A stretch of DNA of 64,000 nt from Asterias rubens (GCF_902459465.1 NC_047070.1:4700554-4764553); one strand, 5' to 3'. Positions 20,163 through 32,915 are shown, counted from the stretch's first letter. Numbers and translations: made by a program. The notes: generated from the sequence alone by a model not told the origin.

Positions 20163-23100
20163 TATACCAAAAAAAGCTCCATGTTCTGATCTGCAGATAA
20201 TATTATCAATCATAACAAGAACTAAATACATTTTATCTCGGGAGGCTGGCTGTTTTTCCTTTTTACTACATAACTCCAGGGATTTGTAAAAATTGGGCCA
20301 GCTGTGTCACCTGCTGAACGAAGTTTGTCATACAAAGGAAAATTGTCCCGCCGGTTGGCATTAAATATAAAGGACGATCAATACAAAGAATTAAAGTGTT
20401 TGATTGGAAAATCAATTACTTGTTAACTATTTACTAGTTTTGTCCATTCAACTGCAGTAGCGCTTCCGGCTTGCTGCAGGTTGTTGAGTAGGCCTACTAT
20501 ACAGGTTGTGGGCCCGTTCCCTCATTTTTACAGGGCAAAGGCACCAAGGCATTTTCTCCTCGGTAAAGGGCACCCTATTTTATGAGGAAATTATAAATTT
20601 ATACTGGAGCACTTCAAGCTTATATAGGGCACCAAGGCAATGACCAGGGGGCACAGAGGCAATCGCCTCCGTGAAGTATGGCCTTCCAGCCTGGATCAAA
20701 CAATAAATTGCACTTACTCAACCATAAAAGTGTTGACGTATTATACGAAACACTTAATTGAAGTTTCATTTAAAAAAAATCAAGACAACTCACCCACATT
20801 ATTGGAGAAGGTTGTATTGTATTTCAAAAACTATTATACATTGTTTTACTGTAAGCCAAGAGATTTAGGACACGTCGTACCTTTGCCACTTCGTACCCTG
20901 GACACTTCGTACCTTCGGGCCAAGTTATGATTTTCAAAAGCAAAGTTTTAATTCACGTATAATTATTATTATCATCGCCGTCATCTTCATATCACTATGG
21001 AGTATACTCACACAATATCGAGTGAATATCTTTAAAAGCAGAACTTTTAAAATGCATTCATGAAATCTCCATCACATCATTTCCCAATAAAGCCATGGCG
21101 TTTCTGTGTGATCATCCATAGTGTGATTTGAGGACAAACGGCAAGGTGATGGCAGTCGATATTATGTTGGTGTTTCTTGACACCATCAGCAGTTAGTAAC
21201 CACAACAACAGCACCACGCATCAGACATTGTTTAAAATTAATCACCCAACACTGAGACACGATTCATTTATCATAATCCGACTTGGACAGATGCTTGTTG
21301 GATATTCAGTTAGCCGACCTTAGCACATGCCTCAAAAATCAATTCATTATCGACTTTCATTCTCAGAAACCTCTTCAAAGTTCAGCAGCCTCTGTGGTAT
21401 CATGGTGTGATGGTACAACGCCAAGTGAGGTCCTTGATAATACCATGTCATTTGCTGTACTCACAACCTCTACTATAAAGTTAGTTCTCTTTGGTGGGTT
21501 GAAAGCACCATTAGTCCGAAGATGTCTTAATTAAGCATAATGGTCTACTAACCATCCCCCTTCTTGGTATATTTTTTCTTTCTCCATTGTCAGTCCGTGG
21601 ATAAGAGAGAAAGATGCTCCATATACTTAACTAATATTACTTATATTTAACTGATATTACTGTAATACATAATTATTTTTAATCACTATGCCACATTTCA
21701 CTTTCTTAACATAGCCGTCAGTACCACTTTTTGTCAGTATTCATGAATAATAACAAACTGGGTTTTTTTTTGATAATGAACTAACATGGGATGGGTACTA
21801 TAATATGTGGACAATTTTTTTCCGATAGTTATTATTTATTTACAATTTAAAAGTTAGTTCGTTCGAAAGTTACCTGTGCTCTTCTTAATACTTCAAGTCA
21901 TTTTATTTGGACGTTTTTGTGCACATGGTATGACCGTATGACCCACACTGCAAAAACAGAGCACTTAAATAAATTGACGCACCCTGGGTGTTCGATGTCG
22001 TCATCGGGTCATCACTTCGTACCCAAGTCACTTCGTACCCAAATTGCCGTACCCACTTCCCAAAGAGAGATCAGAATTAACACAGTGTGTTATGGTTGAA
22101 ATAGCACCCATGTACATTAGTTTGTTGTGGTAGCAGACAATGGGTGTATTTTAACACACACTTTTTTTGCAGTTTGTGAAACGGGATATAACTGGTGATA
22201 TTTCCTATACCATTTTCGAAAGAGCAGGGACGTCACACGTGTATGCGTAGCGTTAAGGAATGGTCGAAACGTCAATAACATACACCACCAGCCAACCCTA
22301 CTAATAATTTAGAGCCAACCCCCTCCTAAACCTAAAGGCGCTTACTTGAGGCTGGATGGTCTGCTTGTTTTCGACACTAGTCCTTGCTGACCGTTTATGG
22401 TTTAACCCTTACAAAATTCACTTGGCAAGAATGTTTTGCTAAACAAAACCCAAATAGATCGTCAGCTATGACTGAGTGTAGAGCTGTAACTTGTATGCCA
22501 TAATATAGCCTGCCACTATATCAAATTCGATCTACATCTATGCATGTGAGGATAGGCAGGGTGTGCTTTTGGGACCTACTCCGAGGAGAGTGTACATGCT
22601 GCAACTTTAAAAGGTTTGTCAAAATGGTATAATTTATAATACTCACGCTATTTTCAGCATGTGCTGAACCAAATCCACGTCCGATCCCATAGCGGTCACG
22701 ACGTCCTCAGCTTTTCACAAAGTCAAAGTAGCCCACTTGAAATCAACCCGTCATTTCCGAGTCCACAACAATAATAAGATGTATCCCGAGCATGCAATTG
22801 ATAAAGTCACATAAGAAAATATCATAATCTCTGAAGTTCCTAATCCTGGGATAGAATGATAGTTTGAAGATGATCCGTTTCTGTCAAGGACGAGACGTCT
22901 TTAGAGGTAAGCTGATATTAAAGCTGTACATGTAGCAGTGTTCCGAGTCCCGAATTTTCAATTCACACTTTTTACTCAATGGGACAGGACGGGGTACACG
23001 TTGCCAAGCAAGCGTACACATTGTTGCACCCGTATACAGTCTGCGCTCGGTCACCACCTAGTCTTGGTGCAAGACGTTTCTCGTTTACCTTTCACGCGCA

Positions 23101-23578
23101 GCTCGGCCAAGTTGTCTGCCGCGCTGTACGGGAAACGTCTCGAACAGAGACTAGTCACACCGCGTGGGGTGCCTGCATTACACATTAAAGTGCCTTTAGG
23201 CATACCGTGTGACCTTCGGGACTCTTTCAGCTAATATTTAATGCTGAACACGTTCACTCGCTTATCTGAATTTAAATATTTCCGCTTGATCGAATCATGA
23301 CAGATCGTAACAAATCAAGCGCGCCAACTTATTGTTGTTGTTGATTGTTGGAGTATACTGCCTCATGGCAACTTGACTGTTCATTGTGTTTACTTTTCAA
23401 CTTGATTGTCACTGAGCTAGACATTTAACTGCGTATCCACAAGTCTACCATTGAGCTGGAAACGGCAACCAATAATCTATACATAAATACATTTAGGCAG
23501 GGGTTGTTTTGGTAGTTACTCCATTGTTAAACGATCATACAAATTTACTTCATGGAGAGCTGATGACAATACCAAAAC
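20163..23578. other. Non-coding interval left of the 5S array
   Basis: No gene recognised. ACTTCGTACC-type clusters occur at 20,870-20,915 and 22,012-22,045. The last 90 bases (23,490-23,578) look like a degenerate family A MITE start, and the first array unit begins directly after them. A 98-codon frame at 22,938-23,234 has no similarity I recognise. Confidence 0.4.
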
Positions 23579-24014
23579 CACTCATCTATCATGTTTAATT
23601 CTCAAGAAAATGTCAATGCCTCTAGGTTTCAGGAAGTGAACCATTTTATTATTTGAGTGAAAAATAACCACTTTCGCAAAAACTACGTTACTTCAGAGTG
23701 AGCCGTTTCTCACCATGTTTTATTCTACCAACTGCTCTCCATTGCTCGTTTGACCAAGTCGGTTTTTATTATTTTGAGTAGTACCACCAGTGCGAGGGGT
23801 AATGTTAATAATGTCACATTTTCAAGTATTGTATTTTTCAAAGCATTCAGCTTGTACACAACTATCACATTTAACATTATTTTCATTGGTAGGCCTTAAC
23901 ATTTATAATGTAATTCTGTTAAAGATTGGTAATCACAGTATAGGCGTTGAGGCTGTGCAAGTCTAACATATGGCGCATGCGTAGTGGCTTTGTCATGTTT
24001 ACAAATTGGATTTG

Positions 24015-24021
24015 TATAAAT
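24015..24021 (+). promoter_or_regulatory. TATA-like box of the 5S genes
   Basis: TATAAAT lies 24-30 bases before the first 5S nucleotide, and the same box in the same place precedes every copy. A TATA-like element near -25 to -30 is known for 5S genes of several invertebrates, where it acts with the internal control region. Its preservation in all copies, including the pseudogene copy, agrees with that role. Confidence 0.6.
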
Positions 24022-24044
24022 ACCGTTGGATTACTCTATCTACC

Positions 24045-24164
24045 GCCTACGGCCATACTACGTTGAATACACCGGTTCTCGTCCGATCACCGAAGTTAAG
24101 CAACGTCGGGCCCGGTCAGTACTTGGATGGGAGACCGCCTGGGAATACCGGGTGCCGTAGGCTT
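24045..24164 (+). rRNA. 5S ribosomal RNA, copy 1
   Basis: A 120-nt gene from GCCTACGGCCATACTACG to CCGGGTGCCGTAGGCTT. Terminal bases 1-8 and 113-119 pair to make helix I. The internal control region AGTTAAGCAACGTCGGGC and the conserved TACTTGGATGGGAGACCGCC are present. A T run interrupted once by GC follows directly and serves as the Pol III terminator. The copy is first in the array and differs from the others only just upstream of the gene (CTACC instead of CTTCC). Confidence 0.98.
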
Positions 24165-25082
24165 TTGCTTTTTTTTTTCGAAATATAGAAATGATATAAA
24201 AATGTTTTTGGAAAAGAAAAAAAAAACGGAAAAAACCCGATTAATATTATTTATTTTCCTCAATTCGTATCTTTACAAATATAACTCACCGTGTTTTTAT
24301 GTTTTACTTGTTTTTTTCGAATTATAGAAATGATATAAAAATGTTTTTGAAAAAAAAAACACACACACAAACCCGATTAATATTATTTATTTTCCTCAAT
24401 TCGTATCTTTACCAATATAACTCACCGTGTTTTATATGTCTTACCGGCGCTGCGATTTCAGACCATGTTGTTTTGAACTACTCTGTGCCACCATGGTGCC
24501 ACAGGGGTCGGTACTGGGCCCGCAGTGATACGTTGTAATGTACACTTTACCGATACGTGACATCATCCTGAAATTTTATCTGAATTACCATGGATTTAAC
24601 ATGTGTACGCACACGACACTCATCTATCATGTTTAATTCTCAAGAAAATGTCAATGCCTCTAGGTTTCAGGAAGTGAACCATTTTATTATTTGAGTGAAA
24701 AATAACCACTTTCGCAAAAACTACGTTACTTCAGAGTGAGCCGTTTCTCACCATGTTTTATTCTACCAACTTCTCTCCATTGCTCGTTTGACCAAGTCGG
24801 TTTTTATTATTTTGAGTAGTACCACCAGTGCGAGGGGTAATGTTAATAATGTCACATTTTCAAGTATTGTATTTTTCAAAGCATTCAGCTTGTACACAAC
24901 TATCACATTTAACATTATTTTCATTGGTAGGCCTTAACATTTATAATGTAATTCTGTTAAAGATTGGTAATCACTGTATAGGCGTTGAGGCTGTGCAAGT
25001 CTAACATATGGCGCATGCGTAGTGGCTTTGTCATGTTTACAAATTGGATTTGTATAAATACCGTTGGATTACTCTATCTTCC

Positions 25083-25202
25083 GCCTACGGCCATACTACG
25101 TTGAATACACCGGTTCTCGTCCGATCACCGAAGTTAAGCAACGTCGGGCCCGGTCAGTACTTGGATGGGAGACCGCCTGGGAATACCGGGTGCCGTAGGC
25201 TT
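25083..25202 (+). rRNA. 5S ribosomal RNA, copy 2
   Basis: Sequence as copy 1 over all 120 bases. It lies 1,038 bp downstream of it. Confidence 0.98.
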
Positions 25203-26123
25203 TTGCTTTTTTTTTTTCGAAATATAGAAATGATATAAAAATGTTTTTGGAAAAAAAAAAAAAAAACGGAAAAAACCCGATTAATATTATTTATTTTCCT
25301 CAATTCGTATCTTTACAAATATAACTCACCGTGTTTTTATGTTTTACTTGCTTTTTTCGAATTATAGAAATGATATAAAAATGTTTTTGAAAAAAAAAAC
25401 ACACACACAAAACCGGATTAATATTATTTATTTTCCTCAATTCGTATCTTTACCAATATAACTCACCGTGTTTTATATGTCTTACCGGCGCTGCGATTTC
25501 AGACCATGTTGTTTTGAACTACTCTGTGCCACCATGGTGCCACAGGGGTCGGTACTGGGCCCGCAGTGATACGTTGTAATGTACACTTTACCGATACGTG
25601 ACATCATCCTGAAATTTTATCTGAATTACCATGGCTTTAACATGTGTACGCACACGACACTCATCTATCATGTTTAATTCTCAAGAAAATGTCAATGCCT
25701 CTAGGTTTCAGGAAGTGAACCATTTTATTATTTGAGTGAAAAATAACCACTTTCGCAAAAACTACGTTACTTCAGAGTAAGCCGTTTCTCACCATATTTT
25801 ATTCTACCAACTGCTCTCCATTGCTCGTTTGACCAAGTCGGTTTTTATTATTTTGAGTAGTACCACCAGTGCGAGGGGTAATGTTAATAATGTCACATTT
25901 TCAAGTATTGTATTTTTCAAAGCATTCAGCTTGTACACAACTATCACATTTAACATTATTTTCATTGGTAGGCCTTAACATTTATAATGTAATTCTGTTA
26001 AAGATTGGTAATCACTGTATAGGCGTTGAGGCTGTGCAAGTCTAACATATGGCGCATGCGTAGTGGCTTTGTCATGTTTACAAATTGGATTTGTATAAAT
26101 ACCGTTGGATTACTCTATCTTCC

Positions 26124-26243
26124 GCCTACGGCCATACTACGTTGAATACACCGGTTCTCGTCCGATCACCGAAGTTAAGCAACGTCGGGCCCGGTCAGTA
26201 CTTGGATGGGAGACCGCCTGGGAATACCGGGTGCCGTAGGCTT
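26124..26243 (+). rRNA. 5S ribosomal RNA, copy 3
   Basis: Identical to copy 1 over the gene. The spacer after it leads into the unit that carries the retroelement insertion. Confidence 0.98.
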
Positions 26244-27139
26244 TTGCTTTTTTTTTTTTCGAAATATAGAAATGATATAAAAATGTTTTTGGAAAAGAAA
26301 AAAAAAACGGAAAAAAACCGATTAATATTATTTATTTTCCTCAATTCGTATCTTTACAAATATAACTCACCGTGTTTTTATGTTTTACTTGCTTTTTTCG
26401 AATTATAGAAATGATATAAAAATGTTTTTGAAAAAAAAAACACACACACAAACCCGATTAATATTATTTATTTTCCTCAATTCGTATCTTTACCAATATA
26501 ACTCACCGTGTTTTATATGTCTTACCGGCGCTGCGATTTCAGACCATGTTGTTTTGAACTACTCTGTGCCACCATGGTGCCACAGGGGTCGGTACTGGGC
26601 CCGCAGTGATACGTTGTAATGTACACTTTACCGATACGTGACATCATCCTGAAATTTTATCGGAATTACCATGGATTTAACATGTGTACGCACACGACAC
26701 TCATCTATCATATTAATTCTCAAGAAAATGTCAATGCCTCTAGGTTTCAGGAAGTGAACCATTTTATTATTTGAGTGAAAAATAACCACTTTCGCAAAAA
26801 CTACGTTACTTCAGAGTGAGCCGTTTCTCACCATGTTTTATTCTACCAACTGCTCTCCATTGCTCGTTTGACCAAGTCGGTTTTTATTATTTTGAGTAGT
26901 ACCACCAGTGCGAGGGGTAATGTTAATAATGTCACATTTTCAAGTATTGTATTTTTCAAAGCATTCAGCTTGTACACAACTATCACATTTAACATTATTT
27001 TCATTGGTAGGCCTTAACATTTATAATGTAATTCTGTTAAAGATTGGTAATCACTGTATAGGCGTTGAGGCTGTGCAAGTCTAACATATGGCGCATGCGT
27101 AGTGGCTTTGTCATGTTTACAAATTGGATTTGTATAAAT

Positions 27140-27815
27140 CTACATCTACATACATCTAGGCATTGTCCATCCACTGCAGGATGTAGCCCTCTGTCAGATC
27201 TTTCCAGGTATGCCGTTCCTTTGCTATCCTTGTCCAGGTCCCCCCCACCAACTTTGTTATGTCATCCCTCCATCTTTTCTTCGGTCTGCCCCTGGATCTT
27301 TTTCCTACTCGGGGTTGCCATTCTGTGGTTCTTATGGTCCATCTGTTATCTGTCATTCTTGACACATGGCCTGCCCACTTCCATTTCATTGTGCTGACAT
27401 ATTGGATAATGTCTTTGACTTTTGTTATATCCCTAATTGCTTGGTTGGGTATCCGGTCTTTCAGTTTAATCCCTAGCATCCTTCTTTCCATTGCTCTCTG
27501 CGTGGTAGCTAATTTCTTGTTTATCTGTTTGGTAGTTGACCATGTTTGGCATCCATATGTTATTGTTGGGAGTACACATAGGTCAAACATTCTTTTTTTC
27601 AGGGAAATTGGTAGTTGTTTGTCGCATAAGATTTCTTTGTATCTTCCAAAGAGACCCCATCCTGATTTGATTCTTATGGATACTTCTTCTTTGGTTGTGT
27701 CTTGCATTTTTAATGTTTGGCCAAGATACTTGTATTCATGCACTTTCTCTATAATGTCGTTATCGATTCTGACAAGACTTTGGGAGTCGATGTTGGTCAT
27801 ATATTTTGTCTTTCC
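27140..27815 (-). mobile_element. 5'-truncated RTE-type non-LTR retrotransposon in a 5S unit
   Basis: The minus strand carries an open frame (27,800-27,156) coding the C-terminal part of an endonuclease-reverse transcriptase: EYKYLGQTL, SWG-type GWGLFGRYKEIL, TYGCQTWSTT, RRMLGIKLKDRIPNQAIRD, MKWKWAGHVSRMTDNRW and GKRSRGRPKKRWRDDI. The 3' end (27,140-27,160) is a short TGTAGA-type repeat, as in RTE-clade elements. Both sides carry TTTGTATAAAT (27,129-27,139 and 27,816-27,826), an 11-bp target duplication. The insertion therefore lies at the 5S TATA-like box and left a copy of the box on each side. Clade assignment is from motif memory. Confidence 0.85.
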
Positions 27816-27849
27816 TTTGTATAAATACCGTTGGATTACTCTATCTTCC

Positions 27850-27969
27850 GCCTACGGCCATACTACGTTGAATACACCGGTTCTCGTCCGATCACCGCAG
27901 TTAAGCAACATCGGGCCCGGTCAGTACTTGGATGGGAGACCGCCTGGGAATACCGGGTGCCGTAGGCTT
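27850..27969 (+). rRNA. 5S ribosomal RNA, copy 4, box A variant
   Basis: Full length, but with A49 to C and G61 to A, giving GCAGTTAAGCAACATCGGG in the internal control region. It is the gene directly downstream of the retroelement and keeps a TATAAAT 24-30 bases upstream only because of the target duplication. It may be transcribed less well or be drifting. Confidence 0.95.
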
Positions 27970-28552
27970 TTGCTTTTTTTTTTTCGAAATATAGAAATGA
28001 TATAAAAATGTTTTTGGAAAAAAAAAAAAAAACGGAAAAAACCCGATTAATATTATTTATTTTCCTCAATTCGTATCTTTACCAATATAACTCACCGTGT
28101 TTTTATGTTTTACTTGCTTTTTTCGAATTATAGAAATGATATAAAAATGTTTTTGAAAAAAAAACCACACACACAAAACCGGATTAATATTATTTATTTT
28201 CCTCAATTCGTATCTTTACCAATATAACTCACCGTGTTTTATATGTCTTACCGGCGCTGCGATTTCAGACCATGTTGTTTTGAACTACTCTGTGCCACCA
28301 TGGTGCCACAGGGGTCGGTACTGGGCCCGCAGTGATACGTTGTAATGTACACTTTACCGATACGTGACATCATCCTGAAATTTTATCTGAATTACCATGG
28401 CTTTAACATGTGTACGCACACGACACTCATCTATCATGTTTAATTCTCAAGAAAATGTCAATGCCTCTAGGTTTCAGGAAGTGAACCATTTTATTATTTG
28501 AGTGAAAAATAACCACTTTCGCAAAAACTACGTTACTTCAGAGTAAGCCGTT

Positions 28553-28919
28553 TCTCTCCATCTTTTCTTCGGTCTGCCCCTGGATCTTTTTCCTACTCGG
28601 GGTTGCCATTCTGTGGTTCTTATGGTCCATCTGTTATCTGTCATTCTTGACACATGGCCTGCCCACTTCCATTTCATTGTGCTGACATATTGGATAATGT
28701 CTTTGACTTTTGTTATATCCCTAATTGCTTGGTTGGGTATCCGGTCTTTCAGTTTAATCCCTAGCATCCTTCTTTCCATTGCTCTCTGCGTGGTAGCTAA
28801 TTTCTTGTTTATCTGTTTGGTAGTTGACCATGTTTGGCATCCATATGTTATTGTTGGGAGTACACATAGGTCAAACATTCTTTTTTTCAGGGAAATTGGT
28901 AGTTGTTTGTCGCATAAGA
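28553..28919 (-). mobile_element. Second RTE fragment in a chimeric unit without a 5S gene
   Basis: About 365 bases match 27,264-27,628 of the retroelement, apparently without differences. The left join is to array spacer (GCCGTTTCT), the right join to the spacer's second nested copy (GATATATAAAATGTTTTTG). The part of the unit that should hold the TATA box and 5S gene is absent. No target duplication borders this piece, so it spread by recombination within the array, not by retrotransposition. Confidence 0.85.
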
Positions 28920-29675
28920 CATGATATATAAAATGTTTTTGAAAAAAAAACCACACACACAAAACCGGATTAATATTATTTATTTTCCTCAATTCGTATC
29001 TTTACCAATATAACTCACCGTGTTTTATATGTCTTACCGGCGCTGCGATTTCAGACCATGTTGTTTTGAACTACTCTGTGCCACCATGGTGCCACAGGGG
29101 TCGGTACTGGGCCCGCAGTGATACGTTGTAATGTACACTTTACCGATACGTGACATCATCCTGAAATTTTATCTGAATTACCATGGCTTTAACATGTGTA
29201 CGCACACGACACTCATCTATCATGTTTAATTCTCAAGAAAATGTCAATGCCTCTAGGTTTCAGGAAGTGAACCATTTTATTATTTGAGTGAAAAATAACC
29301 ACTTTCGCAAAAACTACGTTACTTCAGAGTAAGCCGTTTCTCACCATATTTTATTCTACCAACTGCTCTCCATTGCTCGTTTGACCAAGTCGGTTTTTAT
29401 TATTTTGAGTAGTACCACCAGTGCGAGGGGTAATGTTAATAATGTCACATTTTCAAGTATTGTATTTTTCAAAGCATTCAGCTTGTACACAACTATCACA
29501 TTTAACATTATTTTCATTGGTAGGCCTTAACATTTATAATGTAATTCTGTTAAAGATTGGTAATCACTGTATAGGCGTTGAGGCTGTGCAAGTCTAACAT
29601 ATGGCGCATGCGTAGTGGCTTTGTCATGTTTACAAATTGGATTTGTATAAATACCGTTGGATTACTCTATCTTCC

Positions 29676-29795
29676 GCCTACGGCCATACTACGTTGAATA
29701 CACCGGTTCTCGTCCGATCACCGAAGTTAAGCAACGTCGGGCCCGGTCAGTACTTGGATGGGAGACCGCCTGGGAATACCGGGTGCCGTAGGCTT
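29676..29795 (+). rRNA. 5S ribosomal RNA, copy 5
   Basis: Identical to copy 1 over the gene. It is the first gene after the chimeric unit, 1,826 bp from copy 4. Confidence 0.98.
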
Positions 29796-30716
29796 TTGCT
29801 TTTTTTTTTTCGAAATATAGAAATGATATAAAAATGTTTTTGGAAAAAAAAAAAAAAAACGGAAAAAACCCGATTAATATTATTTATTTTCCTCAATTCG
29901 TATCTTTACAAATATAACTCACCGTGTTTTTATGTTTTACTTGCTTTTTTCGAATTATAGAAATGATATAAAAATGTTTTTGAAAAAAAAAACCACACAC
30001 ACAAACCCGATTAATATTATTTATTTTCCTCAATTCGTATCTTTACCAATATAACTCACCGTGTTTTATATGTCTTACCGGCGCTGCGATTTCAGACCAT
30101 GTTGTTTTGAACTACTCTGTGCCACCATGGTGCCACAGGGGTCGGTACTGGGCCCGCAGTGATACGTTGTAATGTACACTTTACCGATACGTGACATCAT
30201 CCTGAAATTTTATCGGAATTACCATGGATTTAACATGTGTACGCACACGACACTCATCTATCATGTTTAATTCTCAAGAAAATGTCAATGCCTCTAGGTT
30301 TCAGCGAGTGAACCATTTTATTATTTGAGTGAAAAATAACCACTTTCGCAAAAACTACGTTACTTCAGAGTGAGCCGTTTCTCACCATGTTTTATTCTAC
30401 CAACTTCTCTCCATTGCTCGTTTGACCAAGTCGGTTTTTATTATTTTGAGTAGTACCACCAGTGCGAGGGGTAATGTTAATAATGTCACATTTTCAAGTA
30501 TTGTATTTTTCAAAGCATTCAGCTTGTACACAACTATCACATTTAACATTATTTTCATTGGTAGGCCTTAACATTTATAATGTAATTCTGTTAAAGATTG
30601 GTAATCACTGTATAGGCGTTGAGGCTGTGCAAGTCTAACATATGGCGCATGCGTAGTGGCTTTGTCATGTTTACAAATTGGATTTGTATAAATACCGTTG
30701 GATTACTCTATCTTCC

Positions 30717-30836
30717 GCCTACGGCCATACTACGTTGAATACACCGGTTCTCGTCCGATCACCGAAGTTAAGCAACGTCGGGCCCGGTCAGTACTTGGAT
30801 GGGAGACCGCCTGGGAATACCGGGTGCCGTAGGCTT
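30717..30836 (+). rRNA. 5S ribosomal RNA, copy 6
   Basis: Identical to copy 1 over the gene. Regular 1,041-bp spacing. Confidence 0.98.
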
Positions 30837-31757
30837 TTGCTTTTTTTTTTTCGAAATATAGAAATGATATAAAAATGTTTTTGGAAAAAAAAAAAAAAAC
30901 GGAAAAAAACCCGATTAATATTATTTATTTTCCTCAATTCGTATCTTTACAAATATAACTCACCGTGTTTTTATGTTTTACTTGCTTTTTTCGAATTATA
31001 GAAATGATATAAAAATGTTTTTGAAAAAAAAAACACACACACAAAACCGGATTAATATTATTTATTTTCCTCAATTCGTATCTTTACCAATATAACTCAC
31101 CGTGTTTTATATGTCTTACCGGCGCTGCGATTTCAGACCATGTTGTTTTGAACTACTCTGTGCCACCATGGTGCCACAGGGGTCGGTACTGGGCCCGCAG
31201 TGATACGTTGTAATGTACACTTTACCGATACGTGACATCATCCTGAAATTTTATCTGAATTACCATGGCTTTAACATGTGTACGCACACGACACTCATCT
31301 ATCATGTTTAATTCTCAAGAAAATGTCAATGCCTCTAGGTTTCAGGAAGTGAACCATTTTATTATTTGAGTGAAAAATAACCACTTTCGCAAAAACTACG
31401 TTACTTCAGAGTAAGCCGTTTCTCACCATGTTTTATTCTACCAACTGCTCTCCATTGCTCGTTTGACCAAGTCGGTTTTTATTATTTTGAGTAGTACCAC
31501 CAGTGCGAGGGGTAATGTTAATAATGTCACATTTTCAAGTATTGTATTTTTCAAAGCATTCAGCTTGTACACAACTATCACATTTAACATTATTTTCATT
31601 GGTAGGCCTTAACATTTATAATGTAATTCTGTTAAAGATTGGTAATCACTGTATAGGCGTTGAGGCTGTGCAAGTCTAACATATGGCGCATGCGTAGTGG
31701 CTTTGTCATGTTTACAAATTGGATTTGTATAAATACCGTTGGATTACTCTATCTTCC

Positions 31758-31877
31758 GCCTACGGCCATACTACGTTGAATACACCGGTTCTCGTCCGAT
31801 CACCGAAGTTAAGCAACGTCGGGCCCGGTCAGTACTTGGATGGGAGACCGCCTGGGAATACCGGGTGCCGTAGGCTT
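31758..31877 (+). rRNA. 5S ribosomal RNA, copy 7
   Basis: Identical to copy 1 over the gene. The spacer downstream shares a CATATTAATTC variant with the unit after copy 3, a sign of exchange between non-adjacent units. Confidence 0.98.
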
Positions 31878-32795
31878 TTGCTTTTTTTTTTTCGAAATAT
31901 AGAAATGATATAAAAATGTTTTTGGAAAAGAAAAAAAAAACGGAAAAAAACCGATTAATATTATTTATTTTCCTCAATTCGTATCTTTACAAATATAACT
32001 CACCGTGTTTTTATGTTTTACTTGCTTTTTTCGAATTATAGAAATGATATAAAAATGTTTTTGAAAAAAAAAACACACACACAAACCCGATTAATATTAT
32101 TTATTTTCCTCAATTCGTATCTTTACCAATATAACTCACCGTGTTTTATATGTCTTACCGGCGCTGCGATTTCAGACCATGTTGTTTTGAACTACTCTGT
32201 GCCACCATGGTGCCACAGGGGTCGGTACTGGGCCCGCAGTGATACGTTGTAATGTACACTTTACCGATACGTGACATCATCCTGAAATTTTATCGGAATT
32301 ACCATGGATTTAACATGTGTACGCACACGACACTCATCTATCATATTAATTCTCAAGAAAATGTCAATGCCTCTAGGTTTCAGGAAGTGAACCATTTTAT
32401 TATTTGAGTGAAAAATAACCACTTTCGCAAAAACTACGTTACTTCAGAGTAAGCCGTTTCTCACCATGTTTTATTCTACCAACTGCTCTCCATTGCTCGT
32501 TTGACCAAGTCGGTTTTTATTATTTTGAGTAGTACCACCAGTGCGAGGGGTAATGTTAATAATGTCACATTTTCAAGTATTGTATTTTTCAAAGCATTCA
32601 GCTTGTACACAACTATCACATTTAACATTATTTTCATTGGTAGGCCTTAACATTTATAATGTAATTCTGTTAAAGATTGGTAATCACTGTATAGGCGTTG
32701 AGGCTGTGCAAGTCTAACATATGGCGCATGCGTAGTGGCTTTGTCATGTTTACAAATTGGATTTGTATAAATACCGTTGGATTACTCTATCTTCC

Positions 32796-32915
32796 GCCTA
32801 CGGCCATACTACGTTGAATACACCGGTTCTCGTCCGATCACCGCAGTTAAGCAACGTCGGGCCCGGTCAGTACTTGGATGGGAGACCGCCTGGGAATACC
32901 GGGTGCCGTAGGCTT
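32796..32915 (+). rRNA. 5S ribosomal RNA, copy 8, A49C
   Basis: Full length, with A49 to C (CCGCAGTTAAG) as in copy 4 but without the G61A change. The shared variant suggests conversion between units 4 and 8 before G61A arose. Confidence 0.97.

Noticed and set aside
22938-23234. 98-codon open frame, possible gene
   Set aside because: No recognisable domain, splice sites or start context, and an overlapping 69-codon frame is equally open.
27259-28005. 248-codon plus-strand frame
   Set aside because: It is antisense to the retroelement reverse-transcriptase frame and continues into a 5S gene.
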